Source: Marsupella aquatica (taxonomy: Eukaryota; Marchantiophyta). From it: DNA of 64,000 nucleotides. Position numbers and translations under genes: made by a program. The DNA is taken from assembly GCA_973895155.1 (NCBI GenBank), contig OZ316897.1:1922001-1986000 (forward strand). The letters run 5' to 3'. Each line of letters starts with the position of its first letter. Within the stretch, counting starts at the first letter, position 1. The notes beneath the pieces were generated by a model. That model was given only the letters and a program-made list of their open reading frames with translations, made no database searches and had not been told where the DNA came from. Positions 1 to 11,685 of this stretch are shown in pieces.

Positions 1-204
1 TTGTGTGGCTCGACGACCTTTACCAAACGTTCACGTGCTTCCTCTTCTTGTGGTTCCTCTGCTTCCGCTCTTCGCATTGAGTTCCGACTCGTCCAGTTTC
101 GTTCTAGGAAATCGAATCTATCCTCTGGAATCGTCTATACATTGTTGCTTTCTACGCGGCGAAGATTGAATTTCTGTCTGCTCAGACTCTCGAGAAAGGG
201 AAGC

Positions 205-257
<53 letters not shown>

Positions 258-1094
258 AAGTGCTGCAATTACTGTAGAAGTGGTGGTGCGGAGGACGGAA
301 GGGACAGGGTTCGGCGGTGCTCTACCTCTCGATGTCATGATCGTCGTCTTCTGATTAGTCTTAGTCTTTTAAGTGTCGATAGGCAAAGGGAGCAGAAGGA
401 ATTAGGTGATGCTATCAGCGAATATCGGCGAAAGGTATGTTTCATGCTGACCGCATTGACGTGATCGATTGAAGGAAAGACGGATAGGAAGAGAGAGGTG
501 GACGACGACCACGAAGCGACGACAGCAAGACGACGTGAGAGCACTTACGGGTCTGGGGGATTGTGTCAAGAGAGAAACAGAGGCTGGACAAGGACGAAGT
601 GGGGTTTGCGGTGAGCGAAAGTGCGCTTTTGAACCACCAGTCATACGACACTCCGAGAAAGAGAGAAGGAGCTTTTCTGTTGGAACCGCGCCTCTGCATT
701 CGTAATTATGCTCGATTATCTCCCATTCTCTAGAGAGCCGCTCCTTGAGAGGATATGGCGTTGATTGTTTGCCATGACATTTCCCCTTAAAGAGAACGAG
801 GGAGAGAAGTCGGAAGGGAGAGCCAGGGCCATAAGATAGACTCGCTGCACTTCTCGACATGCTTCGGAGTCATCATCACGATTGTCGGGAAGAAGACCGG
901 TTGAGAGCGAGAAGACGGACACTGTCAGAGCATTAGTCTCATGGACAGAGATAGACAAGGGGGATTCTAATTGAGGTTCTGGGGGTTGAGTTCCGAAAGC
1001 GAAGATCTCAAATGATCTGATTTTTGTAGCATTGGAAGTCCACGGAAAGGACATTCATCACAGGAATTTGTTTAGTGATTCGTGAGTTTGTGTG
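1..1094 (+). promoter_or_regulatory. Upstream region / probable 5' leader of the MTP gene
   Basis: No protein-coding gene is supported here. The stretch is rich in GA/CT and CG, like the leaders of the other genes in this window, and runs directly into the MTP start codon at 1095. Open frames on both strands are short, low in complexity and resemble nothing I know. A 5' UTR, possibly with an intron, is the likeliest content. I did not find a convincing TATA box. Confidence 0.4.
208..254. repeat. (GA)n microsatellite
   Basis: About 23 uninterrupted GA dinucleotides. GA repeats of this kind are common in plant 5' leaders. The Arg-Glu and Leu-Ser frames crossing it are products of the repeat. 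Confidence 0.95.
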
Positions 1095-3211
1095 ATGGGC
1101 GACGATTTGGATGACACGGGGAGGCCGCTCGTCGAGTTGGAGTCCGGAGTGGACATGAACAGCGAACAGAACACATGGCGTATCTACTCAAGCAAGTTCC
1201 CACGGCAGCAAGCGGCGGAAGAGTCTCCTCGCTCTGTAAAGGCACGAGTGGATAGATGTCTGAAAGCGCTCGGTGATTACTCCATTTCTCGTCTCTTTAG
1301 ATCGCTCACTACTTTCCTCTCTTTGTCACTCACTACCACAAGAGTGAAAGAAAGGGATTTTGGATAGTCTCATTTCACGTTTGGCAGTTTCTCTCCTCAC
1401 CATTTTCTACAAATCACTTTAGCCTTTTTTCTTACAACAGTTCCTTCCCTCGTTACCCTTCTCTAATCGTCGTGGCCGTTTCGGCTTCGATCGGAAAATG
1501 TCGAATTATAGAGGCAGTGCATTGATAATAATTTCTCATTTTCACAAGTGATGTCGATTTTGCGAACGCTTTTGGTCTAGGTACAATTTGTCGAAGTGAC
1601 ATATGTCGTGGCCGTTCCCTGCTTTACCCTTCGTTTCGACTGTCCCTTCCCGCCTTCACCGACTTCGCAAGTCATCATCACCACTGTGAGAGAATGCCCA
1701 GAATGCATATATGAGTGGTGATAGGTTTTTCAAACTCTGAAGGTTTAAATCGAATTGCAGGTTTTGAAAGCGGAGTTGATGAATATTATCAGCAACAAGA
1801 GGAAGTGCTCGATGGATTTAGTGAAATGGACACCATCACAGACCGTGGATATCGTGTCTCCACCACCACACAGGTAATTGAGACAATTAAGCTTACAGAC
1901 TGGAGTGCGAGTGCATTGTCCATCGAAGTCTCAGAGAGCACTGAGCTTCCTGAATGGAAAATGTCCCAACATTAGCTTCTTTCTCGATGCCCTAATCACT
2001 TATATCCCTTTTTCCCACTTCAGAGTGATTGGACGAATTCGTTCCCTAGAAGTACAGACCTTCTATGTTTGTCAGTCAGCTCGTGAAGGACTATCACCGA
2101 TTTCCATGCACTTCCTCACAGATTGGTTGCTGGCTTCTTTTGTGCTTATTTGACAAGGGTTCCTTTTCGTTGCAGGAGGAGAGGGCCAGCATCCGAAAGG
2201 GGGAGCAGTTTGCAATTCAAATTTCCAACGTGGGAAATATGATTCTGTTTACTGCCAAAGTTTACGCGTCTGTTCGAAGCGGATCTTTGGCTATCATTGC
2301 TTCCACTCTAGATTCCCTTCTTGATCTTCTGTCGGGTTTTATCCTGTGGTTCACTGCTGTGTCCATGCGAAGGCCCAACCCCTACCTCTATCCAATAGGG
2401 AAGAAGCGAATGCAACCGCTGGTTTGTTCCTCCCTGTTGCCTGATTATTCGGGAATGCTTGTGCCTTCATGTTACAATGCCACTGAAGTTTAATAGTACT
2501 TTGCCTCAATCAGGACTTGGAGTGTCCTGACTCGTCATATAGTTTACAAGTGCGATGTTACTTTGGTTTTCGGATCTCTGAATTACGATGCTGACATTTT
2601 ATCAATTTGAAACTAATAGACGGGTTCTGACTTGTGGAGCAGGGTATTCTTGTCTTCGCATCAGTTATGGCAACACTAGGCCTATTGGTGATTTATGAAT
2701 CCATTAAGAGACTGATGGCCCAGGCAAGTATCACAGCTCGCTTGCTGTCGATCTGCCGATCTTCCGATCTTTCGATCCTCTCTAGGACGTGTCCATGGTC
2801 TCTTTTGGTTCACTTGTAAGACGGGATTTTGAAGAATGGCAGTGACAAGAGGGTTTGGGATTTAGACGCTAGAGCACCACCTAAGTCCTACTAAATTGTC
2901 TTTGAAGCTGTCTTGAGTATATGTCAAGTCTTTGTATGGGATCTAGAATTTAATACTTATAGTTTGCCTCTTATTATCTCTGGGTGGTTTGCTTTCTGCA
3001 GGATAGCACTTTGGATCTTGACGGGCCGAAGAGAGATTGGGTGGTGGCCATTATGGTGGTAGCATCAGTGGTGAAGCTGGGTCTAATGCTCTACTGCAGA
3101 ACCTTCACGAACGAGATTGTTAGAGCTTATGCACTTGACCATTTCTTCGATGTTGTCACCAATGTTATTGGTCTTGTGGCTGCAATTCTGGCTTCGCTCT
3201 TTTCTTGGTGG
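1095..3211 (+). CDS. MTP: Metal tolerance protein, Mn-type cation diffusion facilitator (5' part, cut by gap)
   Basis: Membrane carrier expected to move Mn2+ (or a related divalent metal) out of the cytosol in exchange for protons. Five exons splice cleanly: 1095-1272, 1761-1873, 2176-2421, 2643-2723 and 3002-3211, giving 276 residues before the gap. The plant MTP N-terminal signature [14 protein letters not shown] lies in exon 2. Exon 3 has the first metal site, DSLLD (Asp143/Asp147), and exon 5 the second, DHFFD (Asp252/Asp256). DxxxD in both places is the Mn-CDF pattern, where Zn-CDFs have HxxxD. Similarity is strongest to my memory of Arabidopsis MTP9-MTP11. Intron 4 begins with GC (CAG/GCAAGT) instead of GT. 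Family members run to about 400 residues; the last ~120, including the cytosolic C-terminal domain, are missing, and nothing like them follows the gap. The start is the first ATG in frame; a GTG lies one codon upstream. Confidence 0.9.
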
Positions 3212-3311
3212 NNNNNNNNNNNNNNNNNNNNNNNNNNNNNNNNNNNNNNNNNNNNNNNNNNNNNNNNNNNNNNNNNNNNNNNNNNNNNNNNNNNNNNNNN
3301 NNNNNNNNNNN
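3212..3311. other. Assembly gap of exactly 100 N
   Basis: One hundred unknown bases, the conventional size for a gap of unknown length. It interrupts MTP exon 5 directly after the codons for SLFSWW. The sequence beyond does not continue the protein, so real sequence, probably more than 100 bases, is missing or the two sides are misjoined. Confidence 0.97.
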
Positions 3312-4215
3312 CAATCTAAATCAGACAAAGAAAATTATCAGTACATTAAGTTTCTTAGCTCCAATATGATTTACGAGCTCCAAAGTCCTACCATGGTTTA
3401 AGAGGCCTGTAATAGGAGTTGCCTTGTTACCTTTGAGAGTAGAATATGCCAACGTCTGTCGAAATCCAAACGAGCACATCGGTTCAGTGACAAGCTCTTC
3501 AAACTAGTGGTCTTAACCTCTATGAACGTCAAGTCGCGGTTCCAAAATCAGGGGCTACTGAGCCTTGTCTTGACAGAAGGACTAGAACCAAAGGTGGTAT
3601 CCTCACCCAGCTTCTGGATGCAGGTTGGGCCTCAAAACTTTCGGAGAATCTGTAGTGCACCAACATATCAGAGAGACAAATTACAGAAATATCCTCAGAA
3701 TCTCAAGACTTCAGGACTCACCTAGACAAGGTTGATCTCTGCTTCTTCATTCGTATTTGTCAAATACACTTATCGGGACCCTTCTTTGGTAGATTTTGTG
3801 GAGGCCTTTAAGTTATGGTTGATTTGCGTGCCATAGCCGTCCTTGCCATGATTGAGTGCTATATTGATCTTTGTAAGATGTGACAACTTGTCCGAAAGTT
3901 CTGAAGTCTAAGGCAGAAACTACTCAGAATATGTTTGTCCATTCTTGCAGGCTCTAGAAAGATGAACCCTGCCCGATGTCTCCAACACTGTAAATTCTCT
4001 GGTTGATTGTTGTGCGTTCCATGAACCTTCTCCCTCTCTGGCATATAGAAGTTACCTTTACGACACGTCTTGGTGGTCAAGCTCTCAAATGCACGATGCA
4101 TGAGATCGGGCATGAGAGCTTTGAGATCTAGTTTAAATGATTGCAATCTAATTCATTTTGCAAATTCTCCTTTGATCATTGATGGCAGCTCAGAATTTGA
4201 GGCAAAGTTAACATT

Positions 4216-4316
4216 ATTCCTCTCAAAATTGTTGCGCCCGGTTGTTGCATTACCGCTCCAGTGTGATTCCTCTCAAAATTGTTGCGCCCGGTTGTTGCAT
4301 TACCGCTCCAGTGTGA
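4216..4316. repeat. Perfect 50-bp tandem duplication
   Basis: Two adjacent copies beginning ATTCCTCTCAAAATTGTTGC, at 4216 and 4266, identical over about 50 bases. A recent duplication or an assembly duplication would both explain it. Confidence 0.9.
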
Positions 4317-4775
4317 CTGTGTGAGAGTAATCCGTTGGCAAAGGAACACAATTTCTACAGGGGTACACAAGGTGTGTAAATCAGGTCCTATATACGTTCC
4401 CTCAAAATCTAGTGACGTAATTGGTATTTCTAGAGAATTCTATTCAAATGGTCAATCAGACAATCATGCCCTTGTGAACGTACGAATGAACTTGTGGCAT
4501 GCAACTCTCTCAGTTACATCATAATTGGGACCATATCCTTCCGTTTCCTCTCGCTGTCATAGATCATCTCCATCCCTGGCCTGTTAATGAGATTGTCATC
4601 ACAGCTACAGGTACAATTGCTGAGAATGCCGACGACCTCCAGACATAAATGAAGCACGTCAATTTGTACGTACGTCTGCTGGAATTCAGCTCATGTACCG
4701 GTCGGGAGGAGGCTGTACAATGCCCACTGAAGGCCACCATTACCCATGGCATCAGTTTACTCTTCGTGTGCTGGA

Positions 4776-4811
4776 ACTGGGCTTCATGAAATGTCACGCA
4801 TGAAGCCCAGT
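4776..4811. repeat. 13-bp inverted repeat with 10-bp loop
   Basis: Arms ACTGGGCTTCATG and CATGAAGCCCAGT are perfectly complementary, separated by 10 bases. It would form a hairpin in single strand. No gene is next to it, so its role is unknown. Confidence 0.8.
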
Positions 4812-5283
4812 GCTAAATCCTAAACGTCACTACAGTACCCAGCAGTGAGACTACGTTCCGTTCTGGCGCAGATCAAGATCATGAATATATCAGAAATTCG
4901 GCCCACAGAAGAAGTTGTTTGCAACGATAAGCAAGCAAATATGTCCGGAATTTGTAGTTAGCCTTCATCATCCTCGTCATCATCGAGCTCATGGTGAAGT
5001 CCTGTGTGATTGATGCATTTGGAAATGAACCACACTCAAACACATGAAGCTGTAGACATAAAGGTGTAGACTAGGTTCAATTTTAGTCAGTCCATGTTAT
5101 TCAAAGTTCCAACATCATCGATCTCATAATAAAATACTTCTCATGAGTTAGAGTTGTGGGTAGTGTACCCATATGGGAGGAAACTCTTCTTTGGGCATGG
5201 ATCTAGGGTGAGTTGAGCATAGTCTCACTGATCTGTGAAGTTTGGTGGTGCGTGATCTTCCTCAATTCCAGAGATCTTGTGGA

Positions 5284-5467
5284 GTTGAAGCTTGAATGGC
5301 AAAGCTGTGACATTCAATTTGAACTTTCTTGTATGGGTTGTTAACTTGAAGCTTGAAGCTTGAATGCCAAAATTGTGACATTCAATTTGGATTCTCTTGT
5401 ATGGGTTGTTAACTTGAAGCTTGAATGCCAAAATTGTGACATTCAATTTGAATTCTCTTGTATGGGT
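5284..5467. repeat. Three tandem copies of a ~60-70 bp unit
   Basis: Each copy contains TTGAAGCTTGAATG, then TGTGACATTCAATTTG, then TTCTCTTGTATGGGT with few differences. The second copy carries an extra GAAGCTT. Confidence 0.85.
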
Positions 5468-7376
5468 CCGCAGATTGTTACCGGAAAGTGTATTTTGACG
5501 CTAGCTAGTGTGGCCGCTTGTGGAATTTGTGGGCCAAAAATTGTCTTCGAGGGACTGGCCCTAGGGACTTACTTGAGTGGGACTTAACCCTTAAATCACC
5601 ACTAGCCATGACAAAACCCTGGTTACATTAAGTTTAGAAATAATATCATTTCCTGAATTTGTGGAGTAATATGGAACTGGATAGGAGAAGAATGAGAGTA
5701 AAGGGTAAAATGGAGAAGGCTAGGACGCTTCCCATTATATGACTAGTGGCGGTTTAAGGTCCTGGTCAATGCATCTCCCCGCGCCCCCCCCCCCCCAAAT
5801 CACATTATCCTATGATAACTAGTGTAGAGCATGAGAAGTCCTAGACAGTCTAACACAAAAATATTTTTTTATCAGAGACATTACAGTCCATTACTTTACG
5901 CTACAGAGTAGGCCATGAACGGTAAAGGGTTTACTCTTTAGATAGTCTCAACAATCCCATGGTAATATTCTAAACTCTAGAAGTTTGTCTCATATATATT
6001 CTTAACAATCCGATTGTAATATTCTAGATCATCACGTTATCTAAGACACAGAGTCTAGTTTTAGGATCCCATCATTACTGATTGCATTGCGTTCAGTCAA
6101 ATAGGAATCTCCAGATTTAATATGGCTGCTATTAGCCGTTTTGTCCCCTGATCTCGTTGCCCTTGTGTGCATTATACATCTCCATTTATTTTTCTCTTCG
6201 GATCCATTATCTATATTTGTGTCCAAACTCAGACAACAAATTATGGCACCTGATTTTGAAGCACTCTTTTAAAAATCAAAGAATTGAAAAAGCACCTGTG
6301 CAATGTTTTCCGTACCAAGAGAAAGAGTTAAAAGTGTCTCCCCAAAAGCAAGGATAAGGAGCCCAACAACAGCAAAAATATTTTAGGTTCCCCCCTCATA
6401 AATTAGTGTGTGGACCCATGCTTCAATGCTTGCAACAAAACTAAAAAAACTTATCCGCAAAGGTAGTACACTAGTACGAGCTCATTCTACAAATTTAGCT
6501 CAAACACTACCTTGTCTCACCTTGTATGTAAACTGAGCAGACCTCTTTAATACCATATAATGCAGGCCTAGATGTCATCTGGTGGCACTTCAAGTCAAAC
6601 ATTTCCAACAACCAGCAAGATGACATCATAGTTGAGCTTTTGAATTGGCCCAAGAGGCAAGAGTTTAGGGTTTAATCAAGAACCCTAAACAAGAACTATA
6701 ATACAAGGTTGCGCCTTTTTATGGAGTGGTCGTCATTTGAATTTGAAGGGCACAAAAATCAAAGAATCTGACAAACAGAAGGAATAAACCAAAATTGATA
6801 ATGTTTAGTGTGAAATAAAGAGTGCACGTTTTCCAATCAAGAAATAAAGGGGAATGCCAGGAATACCAATGCACAATAATCAAATACTTTATGGACATAT
6901 AAGTACAGTACTATCAATGCATAGGAAACCATCCATGCATAGACATAATACTTTCCATACCTAGACATTCATATCAAGTACCCCCATGATAATCTATGTC
7001 AATTACAAATTAACTCCTATAATACAAGCTTGCGCCACTTTTTGAAGTGATCTGTCATTCAAAATTTACATTTCCAAGCCAAGTGAAAGAAATCAAATAT
7101 GCAAAAATAAACCAACGGCAAAATATGAAGGGAGCAGAATACTTCTTGATATTCCTCATCACTTTAGCAGGTAAAGTACTTCCTTTTGATGCCATCATAG
7201 TATTCAAAAATACACTCTTTTATCTAATCCCTCCCAGGCCATTGTCTTAATTGTATTGACCCTGCCTCAATGTACACCTGATGTGCATGCAATGCAAGGA
7301 AAGTGTATACACCCATTCACCTTGGTACTCATATGAATGAAATCATTTTATAAAAACAAATATACTTGGAAAAATT

Positions 7377-7378
<2 letters not shown>

Positions 7379-7425
<47 letters not shown>
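7379..7425. repeat. (TA)n microsatellite
   Basis: About 23 TA dinucleotides without interruption. Confidence 0.95.
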
Positions 7426-7427
<2 letters not shown>

Positions 7428-7884
7428 GATGAGATAACAAGGGGTTGGGGGCCAAACCACTCTTGGCTGGGGTGAGAGGGTTTTGGGACACATATATAAA
7501 GGGACAACCACATTTGACAACATCAAAAACTATAATAAGGTGTTGTGCTTTTTTTTTGCCATGGTCCTCATTTGAATTTACAGGGCCAATTTGGGTTTAA
7601 GAAATTCAATATGAAAAAAAACCAAAGCAATAGAGACCAAAAATGGCCCTCACATCAGCTCCTGAGGTCAACTTCCATCTGATTGCGGCGACAGCACCGA
7701 GCGGAGGCAAGTAAAATGTTGTGCGGCCAGCCTCTACTACGAGTGGGGCGACCACACTACCGCCTTGCTCCGCACGCCGACCATAGACTGCCGCATTCTT
7801 GCGGTCAACCTCCCACCACCCTCCTTCCCCAACCCGATTACCCGGGGCGGCCCTGCCTCGCCCCACTCTCCCCCTCTTCCCTTC

Positions 7885-8208
7885 TCCCCTGCCTGAGTCT
7901 TTTTAACGACATATTTTTACTTGACATCTTCTTAACGATATCTGTCACATAACAACTTCTTTGGTCACACAACTTCTCTGTTTTAATGACATCTTCTTAC
8001 TTGATGACATCGTTTACATAAAGACTTCTTCGGCGACACAACTTCTTTTTTTAATGACACCTTTTACATAACAACATCATTGGCAACACGACCCTGGACA
8101 CTACCTCTATTTTCTTAACGGCATCTTGGGCCGACACGACATCTTTTGTCTTAAGGACATCTTGGCCGACACGACATCTTTTGTGCAACGCACGAGTATT
8201 GAGCTAGT
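7885..8208. repeat. Degenerate minisatellite with a possible Helitron 3' end
   Basis: Loose repetition of phrases such as ACGACATCTT, ACATAACAAC and GGCGACACAAC over about 300 bases. It ends GTGCAACGCACGAGTATTGAGCTAG, of which the part GCAACGCACG...GCTAG recalls the CTAG-terminated 3' ends of plant Helitrons. The next base is T, as expected for insertion between A and T. I did not find the matching 5' end, so the Helitron reading is weak. Confidence 0.3.
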
Positions 8209-8953
8209 ACCATATAATGCAGGCCTAATGTCATCTGGTGGCACTTCAAGCCAAACATTTCCAACAACCAGCAAGATGACGTCACAGTTGAGCTTTTGAA
8301 TTGGCCCAAGAGGCAAGAGGCAAAGTCTAAAAATAATGACATTGATCACATTTTTTTGTGTTGGGCCATTGTTAGACTTTGAATGGGAGCATCATATAGA
8401 TAATGTTTATTAAACCTAAACTTGCAACCCCCCAATTTTCCTCCCTCCTTCCACCCATTTCCCCTGCAAGCTGTCTCACTTTTTTTATTTTCTTGTTTCC
8501 GTTCGATCTCTTTCTGATTGATTTGATGACTCCGGTTTTGGCGGGCAATGAATTGGCTCGGTTTGCCAGTCTTTGGTTGGCAATTTTGTGTTGGGTAGCT
8601 TTATTTGCCCATATTGTGTGTAAGCTGGAGGAGGATCATTGAGAAGTCTTGGAAAATTATTTTTCCTCAAATTATTTATTAAGTAGGTCCCAAAGCTAGG
8701 TAACAATGTAAAATGTTGCCCAAACAGGCTTGAGACAACAAAATTATGGCTAAAATATTCTTCGGATGCAGCTAAGGATTGACTGCCCCGGTGGCACAGA
8801 AAAAATTTCATTAAAACCTCAAAAGAATAAGTGACTAAATTAAACATCATTGGTTTAAAGTGCACATTGTCACCATTATCAACCTTTGATCTCATCAGCT
8901 GATCTAAAAAATCTGACTACATGCACCCTTTCTTGTGACTGTTGTGTACTATC

Positions 8954-9293
8954 TGTTAGGGTTTTGACTCAACTTTGGCGAGGTTAACTAGAGTAAGTTA
9001 ACCGGAATTAACATTAGTTGACTAGACTCTTCATGATTCGAAGAAATAACCCTCTTTGTATCCCCGTTTGTATCCCATGGAGATAGAACACTTAGTGAAG
9101 TACTTTGTGTGAGAATGAGAGAGCTTGGACCATGGAGCTATGGTGATATATACTTTTCGTGTTCATAGTGAAGCTCTTGGTGCGGCCGTGGACATAGCCC
9201 TAACGGGGTGAACCATGTATCTTTGAGTCGATGTACTTGAGTGCTATATGAATGATGATTATGAGACGTCATGCTGTCCGTTTCGATCCTATA
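8954..9293 (+). repeat. Possible copia solo LTR
   Basis: The segment starts TGTTAGGG. It carries GTGGACATAGCCC followed by GGGTGAACCATGTATC, the same signature seen in the intact copia LTR of this window (minus strand: GTGGACGTAGCC, GTGAACCACGTATC). CTATC flanks both sides (8949-8953 and 9294-9298), as a 5-bp target duplication would. The right end is not the canonical CA, so boundaries are uncertain. No copia coding sequence is attached. Confidence 0.35.
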
Positions 9294-9299
9294 CTATCA

Positions 9300-11680
9300 T
9301 CCACCCTCCTCTTTGTTAGTATGATTAAAATATTGAATGCATGGATCAATCAGATCTAATGGCTTACCCAGAGTTACTTGTTGTTATTTTTGAAGTAAAA
9401 TAATTAACCCATATAAATAATTTATTATAATTCAGAAAAAACTGCTACAACCTGATACTTTGTTGTTGCCCCTCTTTGTCCGGGTCTTACCAAGGGTCTT
9501 ACGGTTTTTTTCCAAGCATCACAACACACATAAGATGTGTTTGTTGATAATTGTTGTTCATTGTTTGTGACGAAAACTGCTAACTAAGGTGTTGCAACGA
9601 CATGCCAGGTACTTTGCAAAGAACTTGTCATGGGGGTCAGTTAATATAATTATATAAAGCATTACCAAAGAACAAAATGTGCCATGCTGGGAGATAAGAT
9701 CCCATTGGCAACAAACTCAATAAAGGGGGAAAAACCTAAATAAAAGAAAGGGAAACACCCAAGAGTGAATAAGCCAACAAACACAGATAAAATAACAAAG
9801 GCCCTACTCAGCAACATACTCAAGAGCCTAGTAGAGCTCTTCTTAGAGCTTGAATGGGAGTACACCCCATAGGAGAGTAAATTGTCATATCATGTGATTC
9901 TAAACATTTACTAAACAGATATTATATAGTACTGCAAATGAAAGAAAATAAAGAGTGGATGGACTGAGGGGCTTGTTGTGAAGCCCCATGGATTTCCAAA
10001 GCTGGGATGGACTGACTCAGAACATCAAAATTTTCTCGGATAGCACTCTTTACAATTTTCACTCAATAACATGTGACCTTAGTTGCGGCTCATGCAAAAT
10101 ACTCAGGGTGTCCTTCATAACAGTGAAGCGTCCTTTCCCAAAGTGGTAAGTTGCTACTTACAGTGCCCAAAAACTGAGGAGTTTATTCACAAAAGTGAAG
10201 CGTCTGTTGGCGATTAGTTTCTAATAGTTGATCATCTTTGCACTCATCAGTGATCTATTACATCTGAACTTTCTCAAGTAATAGATTGGACATCAGAGAA
10301 CAAGTTGGAAAAGTTTTAGCTTCAACAGAGATACACAAGTTGCTTAAATAAATGCACAAGTTTGCTAAAACTAGCATTTCATAGTTGGTCAAGACACCTG
10401 GAATGGGTGTTCTTCTCAAAAGTGAAGCCTCCTTCTTAAGATAGCCCGACAATGTGAATTTTGGGTGTAATGTGAAGCCATGTGTGTCATAGTCCATGGG
10501 GATGGGCAAAACAAACCCCTCGGTCCATCCAACTTGACTTGTGACTCACTTTATTGAACATTTGGACTGTATGCTACATGTGGCAAAAAAGGGGAGCTGC
10601 TCAAAAGGATGGGTAGCGATAAGTCCTTATGAAAAAGTAGCAGTCGGATAAGTGGAAGGAACAACACTCGATGATGTAAAAGAATCATTGGGTTTATCAT
10701 GGTATGAAAACTTCATCCAACCCGCTTTCTAGTTAGGACATGACATCACAATTTGTTGGTTTTGATGTGCAATTACAGTCAAGTCATAAGGATGGGGTGG
10801 GTTCCATGGCTTGTCATAGCTAATTTGTTAGTCTTGATGTGCAATTACTGTCAAGTCATAAGGATGGGGTGGGTTCCATGGCTTGTCATAGCTAATTAAT
10901 GCCATAGTACCATGTAGAAAATTTTATATTCCAGCAAACAACACAACACCAAAATATTATTCTCCTAAATAAGTTTTTTAATTTGATATTTACACCAAAA
11001 AGTCTATCTTTACATAAAGATAATTAGAATATATACTTTAAAATTTTACTCCCCAATGATTGTGTCAGTGTCATCTCCGCTAGATATCACTTTTATTTAA
11101 TTCCAAACAACAACAAGAAAATGCCCCTGACGTAGGTTCTGAGTTTAAGAAATTTTGCGTACATTGATACATTGGCGTTTATGTCAGGATAGTTAAAATA
11201 CTCTTAAAATCTCCTGCACAAAATTATTTTAAGATTTCAGAAACAGTCCAAAACATGTTGTCCGTCCAATGTTTCGTAATTACTACCCATGTGAGGGAAT
11301 GAGTAGCAAGCGTGACTGTGCAACCAGGTAGAAGCACCCAGGGCATGGTTGTGGAGTAATACAGTAGAAGGGTAGATTTAGAGAGTACTCAGAAGGGCCG
11401 TGGTTTCATACACAATAGCCAAAGGAACCCTAACTGCAGAATCTACAGTTAACTTTCTCGAAGTGCTCACTCCCGGGAAGATAGATCTGGTAATTGAACC
11501 AGTTTTTGCATGATTTCTTCATAATTGCACCCCTTAAAAGGAAGGGGGGGGGGGGGGGATCTTCACTATATGGAGTGACATATATCAGGTGTAACATTTT
11601 AGTGTCCGACCCCCCTAACAGTAAAAGTAACAATGTCAGACTCGTAAAAGCTTGTTGTCCCACGCGTGAGAGGGCTGAGG
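9300..11680. other. Gene-free stretch
   Basis: No gene or RNA is recognised. It holds one 72-bp tandem duplication (10750-10895) and a run of 15 G at 11546-11560. Open frames are short and AT-rich. Confidence 0.6.
10750..10895. repeat. 72-bp tandem duplication
   Basis: Two copies starting AATTTGTTGG and AATTTGTTAG share GATGTGCAATTAC, AGTCATAAGGATGGGGTGGG and TTCCATGGCTTGTCATAGCT, with only about three differences. Confidence 0.9.
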
Positions 11681-11685
11681 ATCTT

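Larger units (their letters stand above)
3312..6540. other. Gene-free stretch with local duplications
   Basis: I see no gene here. In particular, the missing MTP C-terminal exons are not recognisable on either strand. The stretch holds a 50-bp tandem duplication, a short inverted repeat and a three-copy ~65-bp repeat (listed separately), plus a run of 14 C near 5786. Confidence 0.6.
6551..8333. repeat. Dispersed ~125-bp repeat pair (6551-6677 and 8209-8333)
   Basis: Both copies start TACCATATAATGCAGGCCTA and run through GGCACTTCAAG, CATTTCCAACAACCAGCAAG and TTGAATTGGCCCAAGAGG with about 95% identity in the same orientation. A second weaker family is interleaved: segments beginning near 6693, 7015 and 7529 share CTATAATA followed by a TTTGAA or TTCAAA stretch. 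The second copy of the first family abuts a possible Helitron end. Confidence 0.8.

Noticed and set aside
1-258. Plus-strand frame ending in Arg-Glu repeats
   Set aside because: A translation artefact of the GA microsatellite.
4564-4797. Minus-strand frame considered as a missing MTP exon
   Set aside because: It lacks the expected MTP C-terminal motifs (for example the AYTFG and VDIVLPE regions) on either strand.
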